Below, in pieces: positions 54,701-63,433 of a stretch of 64,000 bases of DNA. Made by a program: the position numbers and the translations under genes. Under the pieces are notes generated by a model. It was not told the origin of the DNA. It saw only the letters and a program-made list of their open reading frames with translations, and searched no databases. The stretch's first letter is position 1, and each line of letters opens with the position of its first letter. Source of the stretch: an uncultured Desulfomonile sp. (GTDB taxonomy: Bacteria > Desulfobacterota > Desulfomonilia > Desulfomonilales > Desulfomonilaceae); the NCBI GenBank assembly GCA_903952205.1, contig CAJBEZ010000098.1, positions 1 through 64,000 on the forward strand. The letters are read 5' to 3'.

Positions 54701-54852
54701 CCACCGCCTCCTCCTCCTCCTCCGGGACCGAACGCATAAAGGGTCTCAGTAGGAACCATGAAGATCAACAAGGCCAGAAGCGCCAAAGGATAGCAACAGC
54801 GAAGGAATCTGCTTAAATGCGCCGTTTTACACCAACTGCGTAGGATAGTCAT
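51769..54852 (-). CDS. Exported TPR-CHAT protein 3 with poly-glycine N-terminus
   Basis: 1027 residues from ATG 54852 (AGGAGGACACA upstream). Signal peptide ends near ETLYAF, then a Gly/Ser/Pro stretch (GPGGGGGGGGGGGHGGGSP) and a Pro-rich segment with VPNVSDNEEKPKAARRP. TPRs cover about 170-480 (YENLGHIYYLTGQFQKGADY; NNLAGLFASRGEPVKAIESL); they are diverse, unlike the near-identical repeats of CHAT 1 and 2. The CHAT domain (about 690-1027) has His879 (VLATHGDIS) and Cys927 (LTACKSGLG). It runs opposite to the other cluster genes and lies next to an exporter. Confidence 0.93.
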   Translation of the reverse strand: MTILRSWCKTAHLSRFLRCCYPLALLALLIFMVPTETLYAFGPGGGGGGGGGGGHGGGSPRPSGGGGGGFGINLNLNITPGMRPAPGGSDEPTELVVPNVSDNEEKPKAARRPVEVIPARKLAIPRVPYLNELAMDIDKTLMELARKDPASAVKLYKNTLAQAQKARDVQGEMSAYENLGHIYYLTGQFQKGADYYDKALKIARWIKNSEQEAVALRNLAAINIAWANYEEAEALNKEALKIFSEKASVRGTPMTLNNIGVMEKNRGRFSQAAQEYMRALEANKEVNRNQLIALNNLAGLFASRGEPVKAIESLQASLDVAKKTGEAMAEGEALLKIAKVQIDNGDADQALENSKKALEIFYRAGSPPDWAKKVVGDICLDLGRTQEAESYLKEADYDSSLGRLYLVKGDFDPAKKHYEQLMKNAEKAGNFDELFTAYTGLGRVYESKKNYAQASQYYSKAVDLTEEMRSQLLLSERQNFFAGKINGFLRSEPAKGLVRVTLKQDKASQSIYPSEITRAREFADTLAQKLDGEYFGVPEEVRKEEMDVSDKVASLKMAIDAIPKDVDKERVNDIKRQIKTAETEKASFVKSIREKYKDYASVKYPTPVKLETAALTPEEHILIFDVTSEGVGARLLKGKKVVSGSFIDWKPEELEKDVLSFQKSFDGHNLRAFDIDLASKLYKRLLEDRLSDVPNGTPVTIIPDGVLALLPFEALVMNGKADWKKGQWGDYPEGLHYVGDSYPLVYAQSLTALTMTRGLGENVKSKSKSRVEGDRILVMADPVFEAKDPRAQGANSQSPTGQSAGVQYPKLMVAVEDINEGVSKSIPRLEATEQLANSLVKLYGDKCDAYTGLQASKSKFMEQIRLPNKNYGSVVLATHGDISNKEAWLLEPVLYLTMVPNRKDGLLTMSEVAGLKLDTDVAALTACKSGLGANLAGEGVMSMGRAFQCAGAKTVLMSLWSVADLSSVMLMDEFFKKMKEGKSKLESWQEAKTHIRKEGFEHPFFWSAFVMVGDPGVQPESRAGARN
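54645..54735 (-). repeat. Gly-codon microsatellite (GGN repeats)
   Basis: About 90 bases made of GGA/GGT/GGC codons with runs such as GGAGGAGGAGGAGG, coding for the poly-Gly segment of CHAT protein 3. The coding strand is G-rich with repeated GG pairs, so it could slip in replication or fold into quadruplex-type structures. Confidence 0.7.
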
Positions 54853-55325
54853 TGTGTCCTCCTTTTGCTCCAATTGTCTTAGGTTGTCGAATTACCGAAA
54901 ATTGCTAAATGCTCTTAAGACACAAAATCCCTTTGGAGTGCCAAAATAATATAGTTTGTGGGTTGAGATAATGATTTTTTGTGAGATGGAAAACAATAAT
55001 AAGGTTCTTAGTAATCCATGATAAGGTCATTAGTGTGAAAAGTAAATTGAAAAGAAGCAGAATGTCTAATAACAAAATTGACTTGGAATGGGCGGTGAAG
55101 TAGGCTAAAATCTTGATGAAAGCTTAACCCATAAGCGAAGATTGCCTCTGGAAGCGCCAGATATAGATTTACCTGTCACATTTTTTAATCTAGCACGAAT
55201 AAACGAGATAGATCGAAATCTTGTAATTTGGTGTATTTCAATAAAGGCTACTGATTCGAATTGCGACGTGATGCGAATAGTTAATATACTCACTGTTAGC
55301 TTTACCACATTTAAGGGGACAGGGA
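54853..55325. other. AT-rich divergent promoter region
   Basis: 473 bases between CHAT protein 3 and the second MMPL exporter. The segment 54945-55100 is very AT-rich. No gene with an RBS is seen; a 67-residue minus-strand ORF (55105-55308) has no support. It should contain both divergent promoters. Confidence 0.45.
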
Positions 55326-57710
55326 ATGGCAGATCAAGAAATCCGAAGCCAAACTGAAAAGAGCAGGTTGGACTTCATAGTGGATCATCGATGGAGTCTG
55401 GTAGCCATCATTGCAATTCTCACAGTGATACTGTCAACCTTCATACCAAGTGTGGAAAAGGACCCGACCCTAAAATCGGTGCTGGTCACAACCTCACCTT
55501 CCTACAACGAGTATCAGGAATTCAGAAACCATTTTGATGACGATGAGTATGTGATCATTACTATCAAGTTCAACAGCCCAGTGGGGGAATCCGGCAACCT
55601 TGCCGTTATTAACAAAATTACCAATCATATCTCGAAGATGGATCATATAGCCGATTTGGTTAGTTTAACTAATTTACGTATGTACCAAAAACGGGGCGAT
55701 CAATTATCCAATCAACCCTTAATCACTGATCAGGATGGGCTCTTTCGGTTGCTGGAATCCGAGCAATTGGAAAAGATACGCAAAGCTCTACCAATAACCG
55801 ATCTGCTTGTCTCTAAGGACTACAAGACTGCGGGAATCCTCGTACGGATAGACGAACGCTGGAAGTTCGACCATGAGGTTAACAAGAAAGTCCTGTCTGA
55901 GATCAGGCAAATAGTTGTTGAGAACGTTCCTGAAAATTCTACATTTCGCATCGTAGGACAGGCTGAAATTCGGCAGGCTATCCTTAGGTACACACTTAAG
56001 ACCGCTTTGATTTTCGGGATATTATGCACGCTCATTTGCATAGCTGTTACAGGTTACGTCTTCAGAAGTCTCACAGTAACCGCTGTAACGATTGGTATCC
56101 TGGGTCTTTGTGTCCTGTGGGTCCTGGGGATAATGGCTGTGCTGGAGATTCCTCTCAATGCGACCACAAGTCTCTCCTTCGGTTTAATTCTCATAACCAC
56201 ACTGGAAATGGTAATTCACATGGTTACGAGGTACAACCAGTTTCACCAGACGATCCCCGACCGGATTCAGGCGGTCAAACAAGCGCTTGCATATCTTTTC
56301 CGCCCTTTCTTTATCGCTTCGGCTACTACCGCTGTTGGGTTCGGGTCGTGCATGATCACATCGATTCCAATGGTGTTTCAATTAGGTCTCATCATGTCAC
56401 TGGGAGTTACCATTTCTTTCTGCTTGGCGATGATTCTGTTGCCGACTATTATCATTTCCTTGAAATCAATGGACGTTCGAGTTGAAAACAGCGCAGGGCA
56501 GGGTGGAACGACAAGAATCCTGGATGCAGTAATGGATTCAATCAGAAAGCGACATAAACTCTACACTGCAGCAGGGTTCGTTTTTGTTGTAATAATGTTT
56601 TCCGGGGCGCCCCTGATAAAATCCGACCCTCAGCTTCTGCATCAATTGGGGGAATCAAGAGTTGAAGTCCAGGATATTCGATTTGTAGAGCAAGATCTGA
56701 CCAGCATACATTCAGTTCAACTCATGATCCAATCAAAACAGGGCGATTTTAAGAAACCTGAAGCCTGGCAAAAAGTGCGGCAATTGGAAAATCGACTGCT
56801 TGAAATTCCTCAGGTTATCTCGACCGATTCGCTGCTGCCATTGCTGGAATATATTCGCGGTCTCACAAAAAAGACTTCCGATACAGGCTCGCAAGACTTG
56901 TTCGAGAACCCGAAAATCCTCCCCCAGTTACTGTTTCTGACTTCATTCACATCAGAAGGAAAGTTACTGATACGCAAACACCTGGACAACGATTTCAGTC
57001 GTCTGAACATTACAGTCAGGATCAATAACGATCCTTCAGTTCCAGTGATGCAGACCGTTAACAGGATTGAGTCCATCGCCAAATCGGTCATGGGAGAGAA
57101 TACTCCGATTACCGTGACAGGGGAACTGGTAATAGTGGGGGCGCAGGGTGAAGACCTGATCAGTTCGGAAATCAAGTCGATGTTTGTAGCTATTTTCATC
57201 ATAACAATATTGATGATGATTCAAATGGGGACTCCGTTGTTTGGAATTATAAGCCTTATTCCAAACATTCCGCCGGTCGCTGCAGTTTTCGGAATAATGG
57301 GGTACTTCGGCATTCCGCTGGACGGCGTCACTGTCTTTGCCGCCACAGTAGCTGTTGGATTGGCCGTCGACAATACGATCCAGTTTGTCGCTCAACTGAA
57401 AAGGGAAATTAAACTCAATCCAGGCCTTGACGTGGAAGAGTGCCTGTTCAAGGCGTATAGCCTGGCGGCCAAGCCGATGGCGTCGTGGTCGATAGTGACA
57501 CTGTTGGGTTTTCTGGCGATGCTGGCCACTCCATTTCAAGCCGCGGTTTCATTCGGAATTCTTGTGGCTTCGGCAATCGCCATGGGAATATTCGGTGACC
57601 TAATCTTCATGCAGTCAATGATTCTGACTTTTCCCGGAATCAGAAGGATCATTTTAAGGGTCGCTGAAAAAGAAAATGTTCGTTCAGGAGGTTTGGACAA
57701 TCCTCTATGA
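55326..57710 (+). CDS. RND/MMPL-type exporter 2
   Basis: 794 residues, same architecture as exporter 1: 12 helices, two large periplasmic loops, and VTVFAATVAVGLAVDNTIQF near 675-695. AAGGGG precedes ATG by a suitable distance. It is first in a set with the zinc phospholipase C-like protein (4-base ATGA overlap) and the LolA-like protein. MMPL exporters paired with LolA-like proteins are known to move lipids or lipid-anchored products to the outer membrane. Two such paralogs in opposite orientation only 7.4 kb apart could recombine to invert the region between them. Confidence 0.9.
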   Translation: MADQEIRSQTEKSRLDFIVDHRWSLVAIIAILTVILSTFIPSVEKDPTLKSVLVTTSPSYNEYQEFRNHFDDDEYVIITIKFNSPVGESGNLAVINKITNHISKMDHIADLVSLTNLRMYQKRGDQLSNQPLITDQDGLFRLLESEQLEKIRKALPITDLLVSKDYKTAGILVRIDERWKFDHEVNKKVLSEIRQIVVENVPENSTFRIVGQAEIRQAILRYTLKTALIFGILCTLICIAVTGYVFRSLTVTAVTIGILGLCVLWVLGIMAVLEIPLNATTSLSFGLILITTLEMVIHMVTRYNQFHQTIPDRIQAVKQALAYLFRPFFIASATTAVGFGSCMITSIPMVFQLGLIMSLGVTISFCLAMILLPTIIISLKSMDVRVENSAGQGGTTRILDAVMDSIRKRHKLYTAAGFVFVVIMFSGAPLIKSDPQLLHQLGESRVEVQDIRFVEQDLTSIHSVQLMIQSKQGDFKKPEAWQKVRQLENRLLEIPQVISTDSLLPLLEYIRGLTKKTSDTGSQDLFENPKILPQLLFLTSFTSEGKLLIRKHLDNDFSRLNITVRINNDPSVPVMQTVNRIESIAKSVMGENTPITVTGELVIVGAQGEDLISSEIKSMFVAIFIITILMMIQMGTPLFGIISLIPNIPPVAAVFGIMGYFGIPLDGVTVFAATVAVGLAVDNTIQFVAQLKREIKLNPGLDVEECLFKAYSLAAKPMASWSIVTLLGFLAMLATPFQAAVSFGILVASAIAMGIFGDLIFMQSMILTFPGIRRIILRVAEKENVRSGGLDNPL

Positions 57711-60115
57711 ATGGAAAAGTTCACTACTGGATAGTCTGCGATGCCGTGGCCTACATAAAGAATTATGGCACACCCCTACAGAAGAGGGCCTTGCAGTCTT
57801 TCGAACTAGCTTATGGACAAAGGAGATCCATCGAAGACATTCCAGCTTCTCAGAGCGCAGTGGAGCGATTGGCCGGTTTTGAATCCTGGCACACGGACAA
57901 GTTCGGTGACTTGTCTCTGCGAGTCCCAGCATTGCCATGGAGAACCAAACGAAATGTTACCGGCCTTTTCGGCCACACGTTTACGGCGTTCAATCATTTC
58001 ATAAACCCGCACCCGGATGGCGCCAAACAGTGGTCAACCGGTAGTGGTTATTCTTACAACTCTTCTTCAATGAAGGGTTTTGACTCCTTCGTCGTAAAGG
58101 GAATATCGGTCTATCTTAGAGGGTTAGTGGATGAAGATAATTCACTGGTCCTGAATAGGGTTAGACCAGCGTGGACCAAGGGTCTTTCGGAGTGGAGAGA
58201 CAACTTCGAACATGAAATCGATAACACCACTTTCGCTCCCTGGAGTGTGCTCGTCAAATTCTACTACACCTACTTTCTTCATGACCAAAATGAACCACTT
58301 GAGGTAAGGGGACCAAACGCGCACCTTGTCGGTCTTCAGCTCCTTGGGCCGGTTTTTCACGCAATCGCCGACGCGTGCTCGCCTCAACATGTCAGACCTG
58401 CCCTGGGATTCGGGCACCAGGCTTGGGAGAATTATGTTCAGTCCAGGGTTTACAGCCGACAAATCGACGTAAACCCTGCGCTAATATCTAAAATCATGGC
58501 CGAAGGGCCTTTTAACCCGGAACTCACGGCGTCAGAGGGTAAGCTAAAAGGCCGATTTGATGTCGAAACTTTCGTTTACCAATTGAGCGTAAAGACGGCA
58601 GAGACGGTTAGCAGATCAACTTCCTCGCCCTGGAGTGAGCTATACAAGGCCGGAGAGAACTTCTGGAAATGGTACCTGACCGGGCGGCAAATGGAAGACG
58701 ACACCATGTACCTGTATAATCAGGCAGTTGCTGGAACTGTTCATGCCATAATGAGGGCTTATAACGACCTCGAAAGTCTGGGCGTTTTGACTCATAATGG
58801 TCTACGGAGCCATGCAAACTTGCCGTGTCTCAAATGTATGCAGGACAACGGAATTGACATGCCAACCAAGACGATTGACGATAGGGATGCGCCCCCGGAA
58901 GAAACAAGACCGGACCCTCTGCGAAAAGCGTCTGACATCCTTGGTTTCGAGCCTTCGAGAGATTCGGATGTTCAAAAACTTATCGATGAATTTGAGGCTC
59001 GTTTTACGAAATCAGGACAACATCATCGAAGAGGCAGACAGTTTGCGGAACTACTTGGGAAAATAGAAACATCAATTGTCCAAGAATATCAGCTTCGAGA
59101 TCGGCAGGTCAATAGTCAATTCTGTCCCCTACAGTTTGTCGAGCGTATACCCGTTGATTCCGACATTAGCGCCCATTTCGGGGTCGAAACTTTCAGACTG
59201 CCATCAATAGCTGAATGCAAAGATTCGACTCTATTCTCAGATTACATTGATAGATTAGATGAACACTCCGAGGTGGCTCACAAACTTGAATTGACAATGT
59301 CGGCAGCGTCCCTGACCTATTTCAAGACCACATGCGAGTTACCAGAATCCCGGTCCCGGAGAGTTGACGGTTTGATTGATACTCTCCATCAGGATCGAGA
59401 TGACACTGTTGCACAGAAGACAGCCAGAATTGTCACAAAGGCAATAGTTGAGGATGGGGGAGGCCTCGTTCAGAGAGCCGTTTCCGTATTTCAGGAATTC
59501 CTGGCGTCATTCTCAAGGATTCCAGCCATGGCAATGGCCACGGCAGTTGCGGTTGTCCTGGTGTTAATACTGGTTGTGCCTTGGGATGGGAAATTGCCGG
59601 TTATGGGTCTGAGTGGCGAGGCCTGGGATGAGTCCGGTTTTTCTGCACCCAAGCCAAAAAGCCTCAAATTTATGTCCCCAGAAGTTGAAAGAGCGGCCCC
59701 GGCAGTCCTTGAACCGAGAGTCGCCACCATAATCTATTTCAAGGACTTTCCCAAACCACCAAAGCAGGAGTGGATCAACCAACTCTATGCGGAACTGAAA
59801 CCCGACGAGAATCTCAGAAAAAGATTTTATTTCATTCCACCTCGAGACATAGAGCGGGCTGTTAACAAGGGTGAGATAAAGACAGCCGGTAGAGATCAAA
59901 TGCTCGACGGCCTTAGGAAAATTCTCGGAGTATCCAGAGTCCTGACCATCAACATCATCAGCGTTAGCGAGGGATTAAGGCTGGAAAGCGAATTCATAAA
60001 CCTTGAAGACGGACAGATCAAAGTCCGCAAGTCTGAAAAACCGTTTGATGAGGCGGATATCGGGACAGAACTGAGGAAGACCCTCAATTCTCTACTGAGT
60101 GAGAGCGCTAATTAA
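57707..60115 (+). CDS. Zinc phospholipase C-like domain fused to a membrane sensor domain
   Basis: 802 residues. The N-terminal 370 residues look like the zinc-dependent phospholipase C/S1-P1 nuclease fold: KVHYWIVCDAVAYI, FGHTFTAFNHFINPH, and LLGPVFHAIADACSPQH followed by GHQAWENYV, matching the LGxxxHxxxDxxxPxH...HxxWE pattern. A CLKCMQ motif and a helical region follow, then a single membrane helix (about 606-627, TAVAVVLVLILVVPWDG) and a C-terminal domain beginning RVATIIYFKDFPKPPKQEWI that parallels the anti-sigma factor at 23302. No signal peptide, so the enzyme-like domain is predicted cytoplasmic, which is odd for the family. Catalytic activity is unproven. Confidence 0.6.
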   Translation: MNGKVHYWIVCDAVAYIKNYGTPLQKRALQSFELAYGQRRSIEDIPASQSAVERLAGFESWHTDKFGDLSLRVPALPWRTKRNVTGLFGHTFTAFNHFINPHPDGAKQWSTGSGYSYNSSSMKGFDSFVVKGISVYLRGLVDEDNSLVLNRVRPAWTKGLSEWRDNFEHEIDNTTFAPWSVLVKFYYTYFLHDQNEPLEVRGPNAHLVGLQLLGPVFHAIADACSPQHVRPALGFGHQAWENYVQSRVYSRQIDVNPALISKIMAEGPFNPELTASEGKLKGRFDVETFVYQLSVKTAETVSRSTSSPWSELYKAGENFWKWYLTGRQMEDDTMYLYNQAVAGTVHAIMRAYNDLESLGVLTHNGLRSHANLPCLKCMQDNGIDMPTKTIDDRDAPPEETRPDPLRKASDILGFEPSRDSDVQKLIDEFEARFTKSGQHHRRGRQFAELLGKIETSIVQEYQLRDRQVNSQFCPLQFVERIPVDSDISAHFGVETFRLPSIAECKDSTLFSDYIDRLDEHSEVAHKLELTMSAASLTYFKTTCELPESRSRRVDGLIDTLHQDRDDTVAQKTARIVTKAIVEDGGGLVQRAVSVFQEFLASFSRIPAMAMATAVAVVLVLILVVPWDGKLPVMGLSGEAWDESGFSAPKPKSLKFMSPEVERAAPAVLEPRVATIIYFKDFPKPPKQEWINQLYAELKPDENLRKRFYFIPPRDIERAVNKGEIKTAGRDQMLDGLRKILGVSRVLTINIISVSEGLRLESEFINLEDGQIKVRKSEKPFDEADIGTELRKTLNSLLSESAN

Positions 60116-60134
60116 AAAGGAGGATCTACATTAA

Positions 60135-60920
60135 ATGCCAGCTAGTGAAAAAAGATACGTGGTAGCCGCCGTATTCTTTGCCTGTTTTTGCTTCTGCGAA
60201 ATCTCACAGGCGATGACGGCCAAGGAAATAGTTGAGAAGGCCCAAAAAAGTCAATTTGGAGAATCGGCTCGGGCCGCTGTTCAAATTGAAACATTTAGGG
60301 GAGACAAGAGAGTATCTCAGCATTCTCTGTGGGTCATGGCGCAAGTCGAAAAAGATGAAAGTGTGATTCTTTTGGACTTTGTCGAACCTGAAGATTCAAA
60401 GGGTGTTCGTATACTCTGTAAGATCAAGCCTGACCAAGAGCCAAAGGGTTACATGTATCTTCCCGCAACTAATGAGACTTTCCCTGTCGACGTGCAGGAC
60501 CCGGGAACGGACATTGGCGGCACAGGACTTGCCATGGCCGATCTTAGGCCGCTCATTCCAGAGAAAGGTGAAACCGAAACTCTTTTAAAAGAAGAGGAAG
60601 TTAACGGCATACCATGTTACGTCATTCAGATATCAGCCCCAACCTCAAGAGATGAGAGGATTGTATGGATTACCAAAGACCGGTTTGATTTGACTAAACT
60701 TGAACAAAAAACAGCGGATGGAAAGATCCAGAGGACCATGCGAGTGGTGGAGTTCTTTGAGACCAAGGACGGAAAACGATATCCCAGAGAAGAAGAAATA
60801 ACTTTTCCGTCTAAAGGAACAAAGATCAAGGTGCGACAGGAAAATGCGGTTTTTGGAATAGTTATTCCCGAAGAACTCACCGATCCAGAGACATTTGGAA
60901 GTTTTAAATGGCAGATTTAA
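60135..60920 (+). CDS. Outer membrane lipoprotein-sorting (LolA-like) protein
   Basis: 261 residues; AAGGAGG upstream of ATG. Signal peptide (VVAAVFFACFCFCEISQAM region), then the LolA-like unclosed beta barrel: QHSLWVMAQVEKDESVILLD, EPKGYMYLPATNETFPV, VVEFFETKDGKRYPREEEIT. It belongs to the family commonly encoded beside MMPL exporters (PF17131 type) and probably carries a lipid from the exporter through the periplasm. It is 19 bases after the phospholipase C-like gene. Confidence 0.88.
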   Translation: MPASEKRYVVAAVFFACFCFCEISQAMTAKEIVEKAQKSQFGESARAAVQIETFRGDKRVSQHSLWVMAQVEKDESVILLDFVEPEDSKGVRILCKIKPDQEPKGYMYLPATNETFPVDVQDPGTDIGGTGLAMADLRPLIPEKGETETLLKEEEVNGIPCYVIQISAPTSRDERIVWITKDRFDLTKLEQKTADGKIQRTMRVVEFFETKDGKRYPREEEITFPSKGTKIKVRQENAVFGIVIPEELTDPETFGSFKWQI

Positions 60921-60954
60921 CCTCTGGCGTTTAATGACAACGGAGTCTACAAGA

Positions 60955-63384
60955 TCACTTGTGCGCACTGATCAGGGACTGCAATTTCTCCAGAGTTAGT
61001 TTATCGAGTTGCTGTTCCTGAACTGGCTTTACATCTATCTGGGATAAAATTGGCCCGGATAGTCGCGCAAAAACAGTTATGGGTATTCTTAACAATAGAT
61101 CGCTATGGCGTTGCATAAGTTCTCCGATTAATGGCAACGCCTCCAATGTGTCGCTCCCTATCACCTTGGTATTTATTCCCATAGTTGCGTCTAGTTTGAA
61201 AGAATCCAGTTCAACTGAGCCTATTGCTGAAGAAATAATTTCATTACCCCTCATTTGCAGGTTTTGGGTCGTGGCCCGTCCTGAATTTATAAGTATGTCG
61301 GCCAGGACTTGATCGAAATGAATGAAATCGCCACGCATTGACACCGGTTTTGGTTTTATCATGTTGGCCAGAATGCTATGAGCTTCTGTCAAAAGCTGCA
61401 CCATCCAGTCCGATTTAACCTGTCCTCTGTCAACTTTAAGGAAAACCTTCCCTGTCATAGCGCTGGGCGATCCAACATTTTTCAGGGACCCAGTCACCTT
61501 GAATGGCGCCTGAATGTGTCCATTTACATTTCCTGTCAGACCAGTTATCGTAAGCGTCTGCGCTTTGAAATCGAGAGTCCCCGCAATATGCTGAAGGTTC
61601 CAGGCGGCTTTTTCCGGTTTGCAGTGAACGTCAGTTAAATGAATGCGCCCAGACTCAATCAATCCGGATGGCGAGTTTCTAATAATCAAAGAAGCTTTGA
61701 CTCCTCCTGATATTCCAAGTTTGCTTACGGTCGCGTCCTGAGGAAATATCGACGCGATGTTCTCCGTTTCCGCGTCAACAAGAAGCCGTCCAAAGCGGCG
61801 CTTGGCGTCTAGGAGAGTGCCTCCGGCTTTAAGACTCAGTCCCGGAGTCACAAAAATAGCCTTCTGAAGGGTCAAAACAGAGTCGGAATAAGATCCAACG
61901 GCTTCGAGGCTGGATTTTTTCCCGACCTGTTTTCTGAATCCGTTTATTGAGCTTACAAACAATTGGGTCAGGTCAGACACGAACGACCACTCGATTGTTG
62001 AATAGTCACCATTGAATTTCACCACAATAGGCGCCTCGCCTTCTATGTGAAAGTTCTCCTGGATGTTTCTGTCTAGCGCCTCTGGATCTTCAATATTCAG
62101 ATTGAACGTTCCGTTGCCTTTAAAGGCGAAATCTCTATACCCCAGGCGTCTGGTGTTTAGATTTACCAATGCTTTTTTAGTATTTATGCGGTATTTGAAG
62201 AATGGTGATTCAAGGGACAAAGAGGGTTTTTTACAATCGATCTCCGTATCAATATTCAAGGAATCAAAAGCGCCTTTAATCCTGGCTTTAAGCGCTAATG
62301 GACCGTTTACTCGGAAGCCGTTGTTTTCCGATGAAAATATACTTTCGGGCCAGTTTGGGTTCGAAAAGACTTTTACTGAAAGATCCAGATGGGTTGAGTC
62401 TGAAAGAGGGGCTTTAACTGTTCCTCTCGTAGTTAATTTGAATTCCTGAGTCTTTGTGTCACCCACAAATATAGTCGCATCGAGCGACACGTCAAGGTCG
62501 CTAGTCTCTTCCAATCTCAATCGAGCGGATAATTCCCACCTGTTAATTTTTATCATGACCGGGACATGGCTCAGATAATCACTGAAAACTCCTAATTGCT
62601 GTGATTTGGATAAGATGTTAAGTTTTGCCGATCGCACTCTAGGAATAGTCCAATCGACATCGATTTGGCCGTGGAGCGATACGTTCGTAAAGTGATCGTG
62701 CTTGCCGGTTAATGCGGAAGTCAGTTCAATAGAAACCATTTGATCCATGTTGGAATGCGCAAGTGAGCCGTGGATGTCCGAAAGAGAAATGACTGTTCGA
62801 TCGTCGGGACTCCCTTGCCGGTCAATCCAGTCGACCCTCCCATTAGTGAATTTTATAGCTTGAACTTTCCATCCGACACTTTGAATCGGATGGTTTTCGA
62901 TCTTTCCCCAACCAGAAATATTATTGTCTGCTGTAGAAGGTTTGTTTGTATCATCGTTTTCTCTGCCAGGATCAAGCGCCTTTGGCTCAAATGCGGAGAT
63001 AACCGGCACCGAAAGTTTTCCTTGCTGATCTCTAGAAATCAGAGTCCAAAAATTGGATACTGACACGGATTCTATGATCAATTCCTTTCTCAAAAGACTT
63101 CTCAAAGATGGATATAAGACAACGGCCTCGGCGGAGAACATCTGATTTAAGTGGTCATCCTTTATCTCAAGGCCGATAAGAGATATGGAAAGCACACTTG
63201 GAAAGGAATAAGATAGTCTGGAAGAAGCGATAGTGACTTTCAGTCCGAAGCTTCGAGTAAGAAAGTTTTCCACAGAGTTACTGAGCAGGCCGGACTCAGG
63301 CGCCAGTAGCCAGGCGCATGTTACAAAGAGTATCGTCAACGTTGCTAGGATCACAATCGTCGCACGCTTGACAACTCTTTTCAC
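60955..63384 (-). CDS. AsmA-like envelope protein
   Basis: 809 residues from a GTG start with AGGAG upstream. One N-terminal membrane helix (ATIVILATLTILFVTCAWLL) followed by a long beta-rich periplasmic region with the AsmA/TamB pattern (SFGLKVTIASSRLSYSFPSV near the N-terminus; late LDATMGINTKVIGSDTLEAL and PITVFARLSGPILSQIDVKP). AsmA-like proteins act as bridges for phospholipid transport or influence outer-membrane assembly. It is convergent with the LolA-like gene and could assist the same lipid traffic. Confidence 0.8.
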   Translation of the reverse strand: MKRVVKRATIVILATLTILFVTCAWLLAPESGLLSNSVENFLTRSFGLKVTIASSRLSYSFPSVLSISLIGLEIKDDHLNQMFSAEAVVLYPSLRSLLRKELIIESVSVSNFWTLISRDQQGKLSVPVISAFEPKALDPGRENDDTNKPSTADNNISGWGKIENHPIQSVGWKVQAIKFTNGRVDWIDRQGSPDDRTVISLSDIHGSLAHSNMDQMVSIELTSALTGKHDHFTNVSLHGQIDVDWTIPRVRSAKLNILSKSQQLGVFSDYLSHVPVMIKINRWELSARLRLEETSDLDVSLDATIFVGDTKTQEFKLTTRGTVKAPLSDSTHLDLSVKVFSNPNWPESIFSSENNGFRVNGPLALKARIKGAFDSLNIDTEIDCKKPSLSLESPFFKYRINTKKALVNLNTRRLGYRDFAFKGNGTFNLNIEDPEALDRNIQENFHIEGEAPIVVKFNGDYSTIEWSFVSDLTQLFVSSINGFRKQVGKKSSLEAVGSYSDSVLTLQKAIFVTPGLSLKAGGTLLDAKRRFGRLLVDAETENIASIFPQDATVSKLGISGGVKASLIIRNSPSGLIESGRIHLTDVHCKPEKAAWNLQHIAGTLDFKAQTLTITGLTGNVNGHIQAPFKVTGSLKNVGSPSAMTGKVFLKVDRGQVKSDWMVQLLTEAHSILANMIKPKPVSMRGDFIHFDQVLADILINSGRATTQNLQMRGNEIISSAIGSVELDSFKLDATMGINTKVIGSDTLEALPLIGELMQRHSDLLLRIPITVFARLSGPILSQIDVKPVQEQQLDKLTLEKLQSLISAHK

Positions 63385-63433
63385 GACCCAAGCTCCTGAT
63401 ATTTATTATGTGTCTTCATTGGCTCCAACTATT

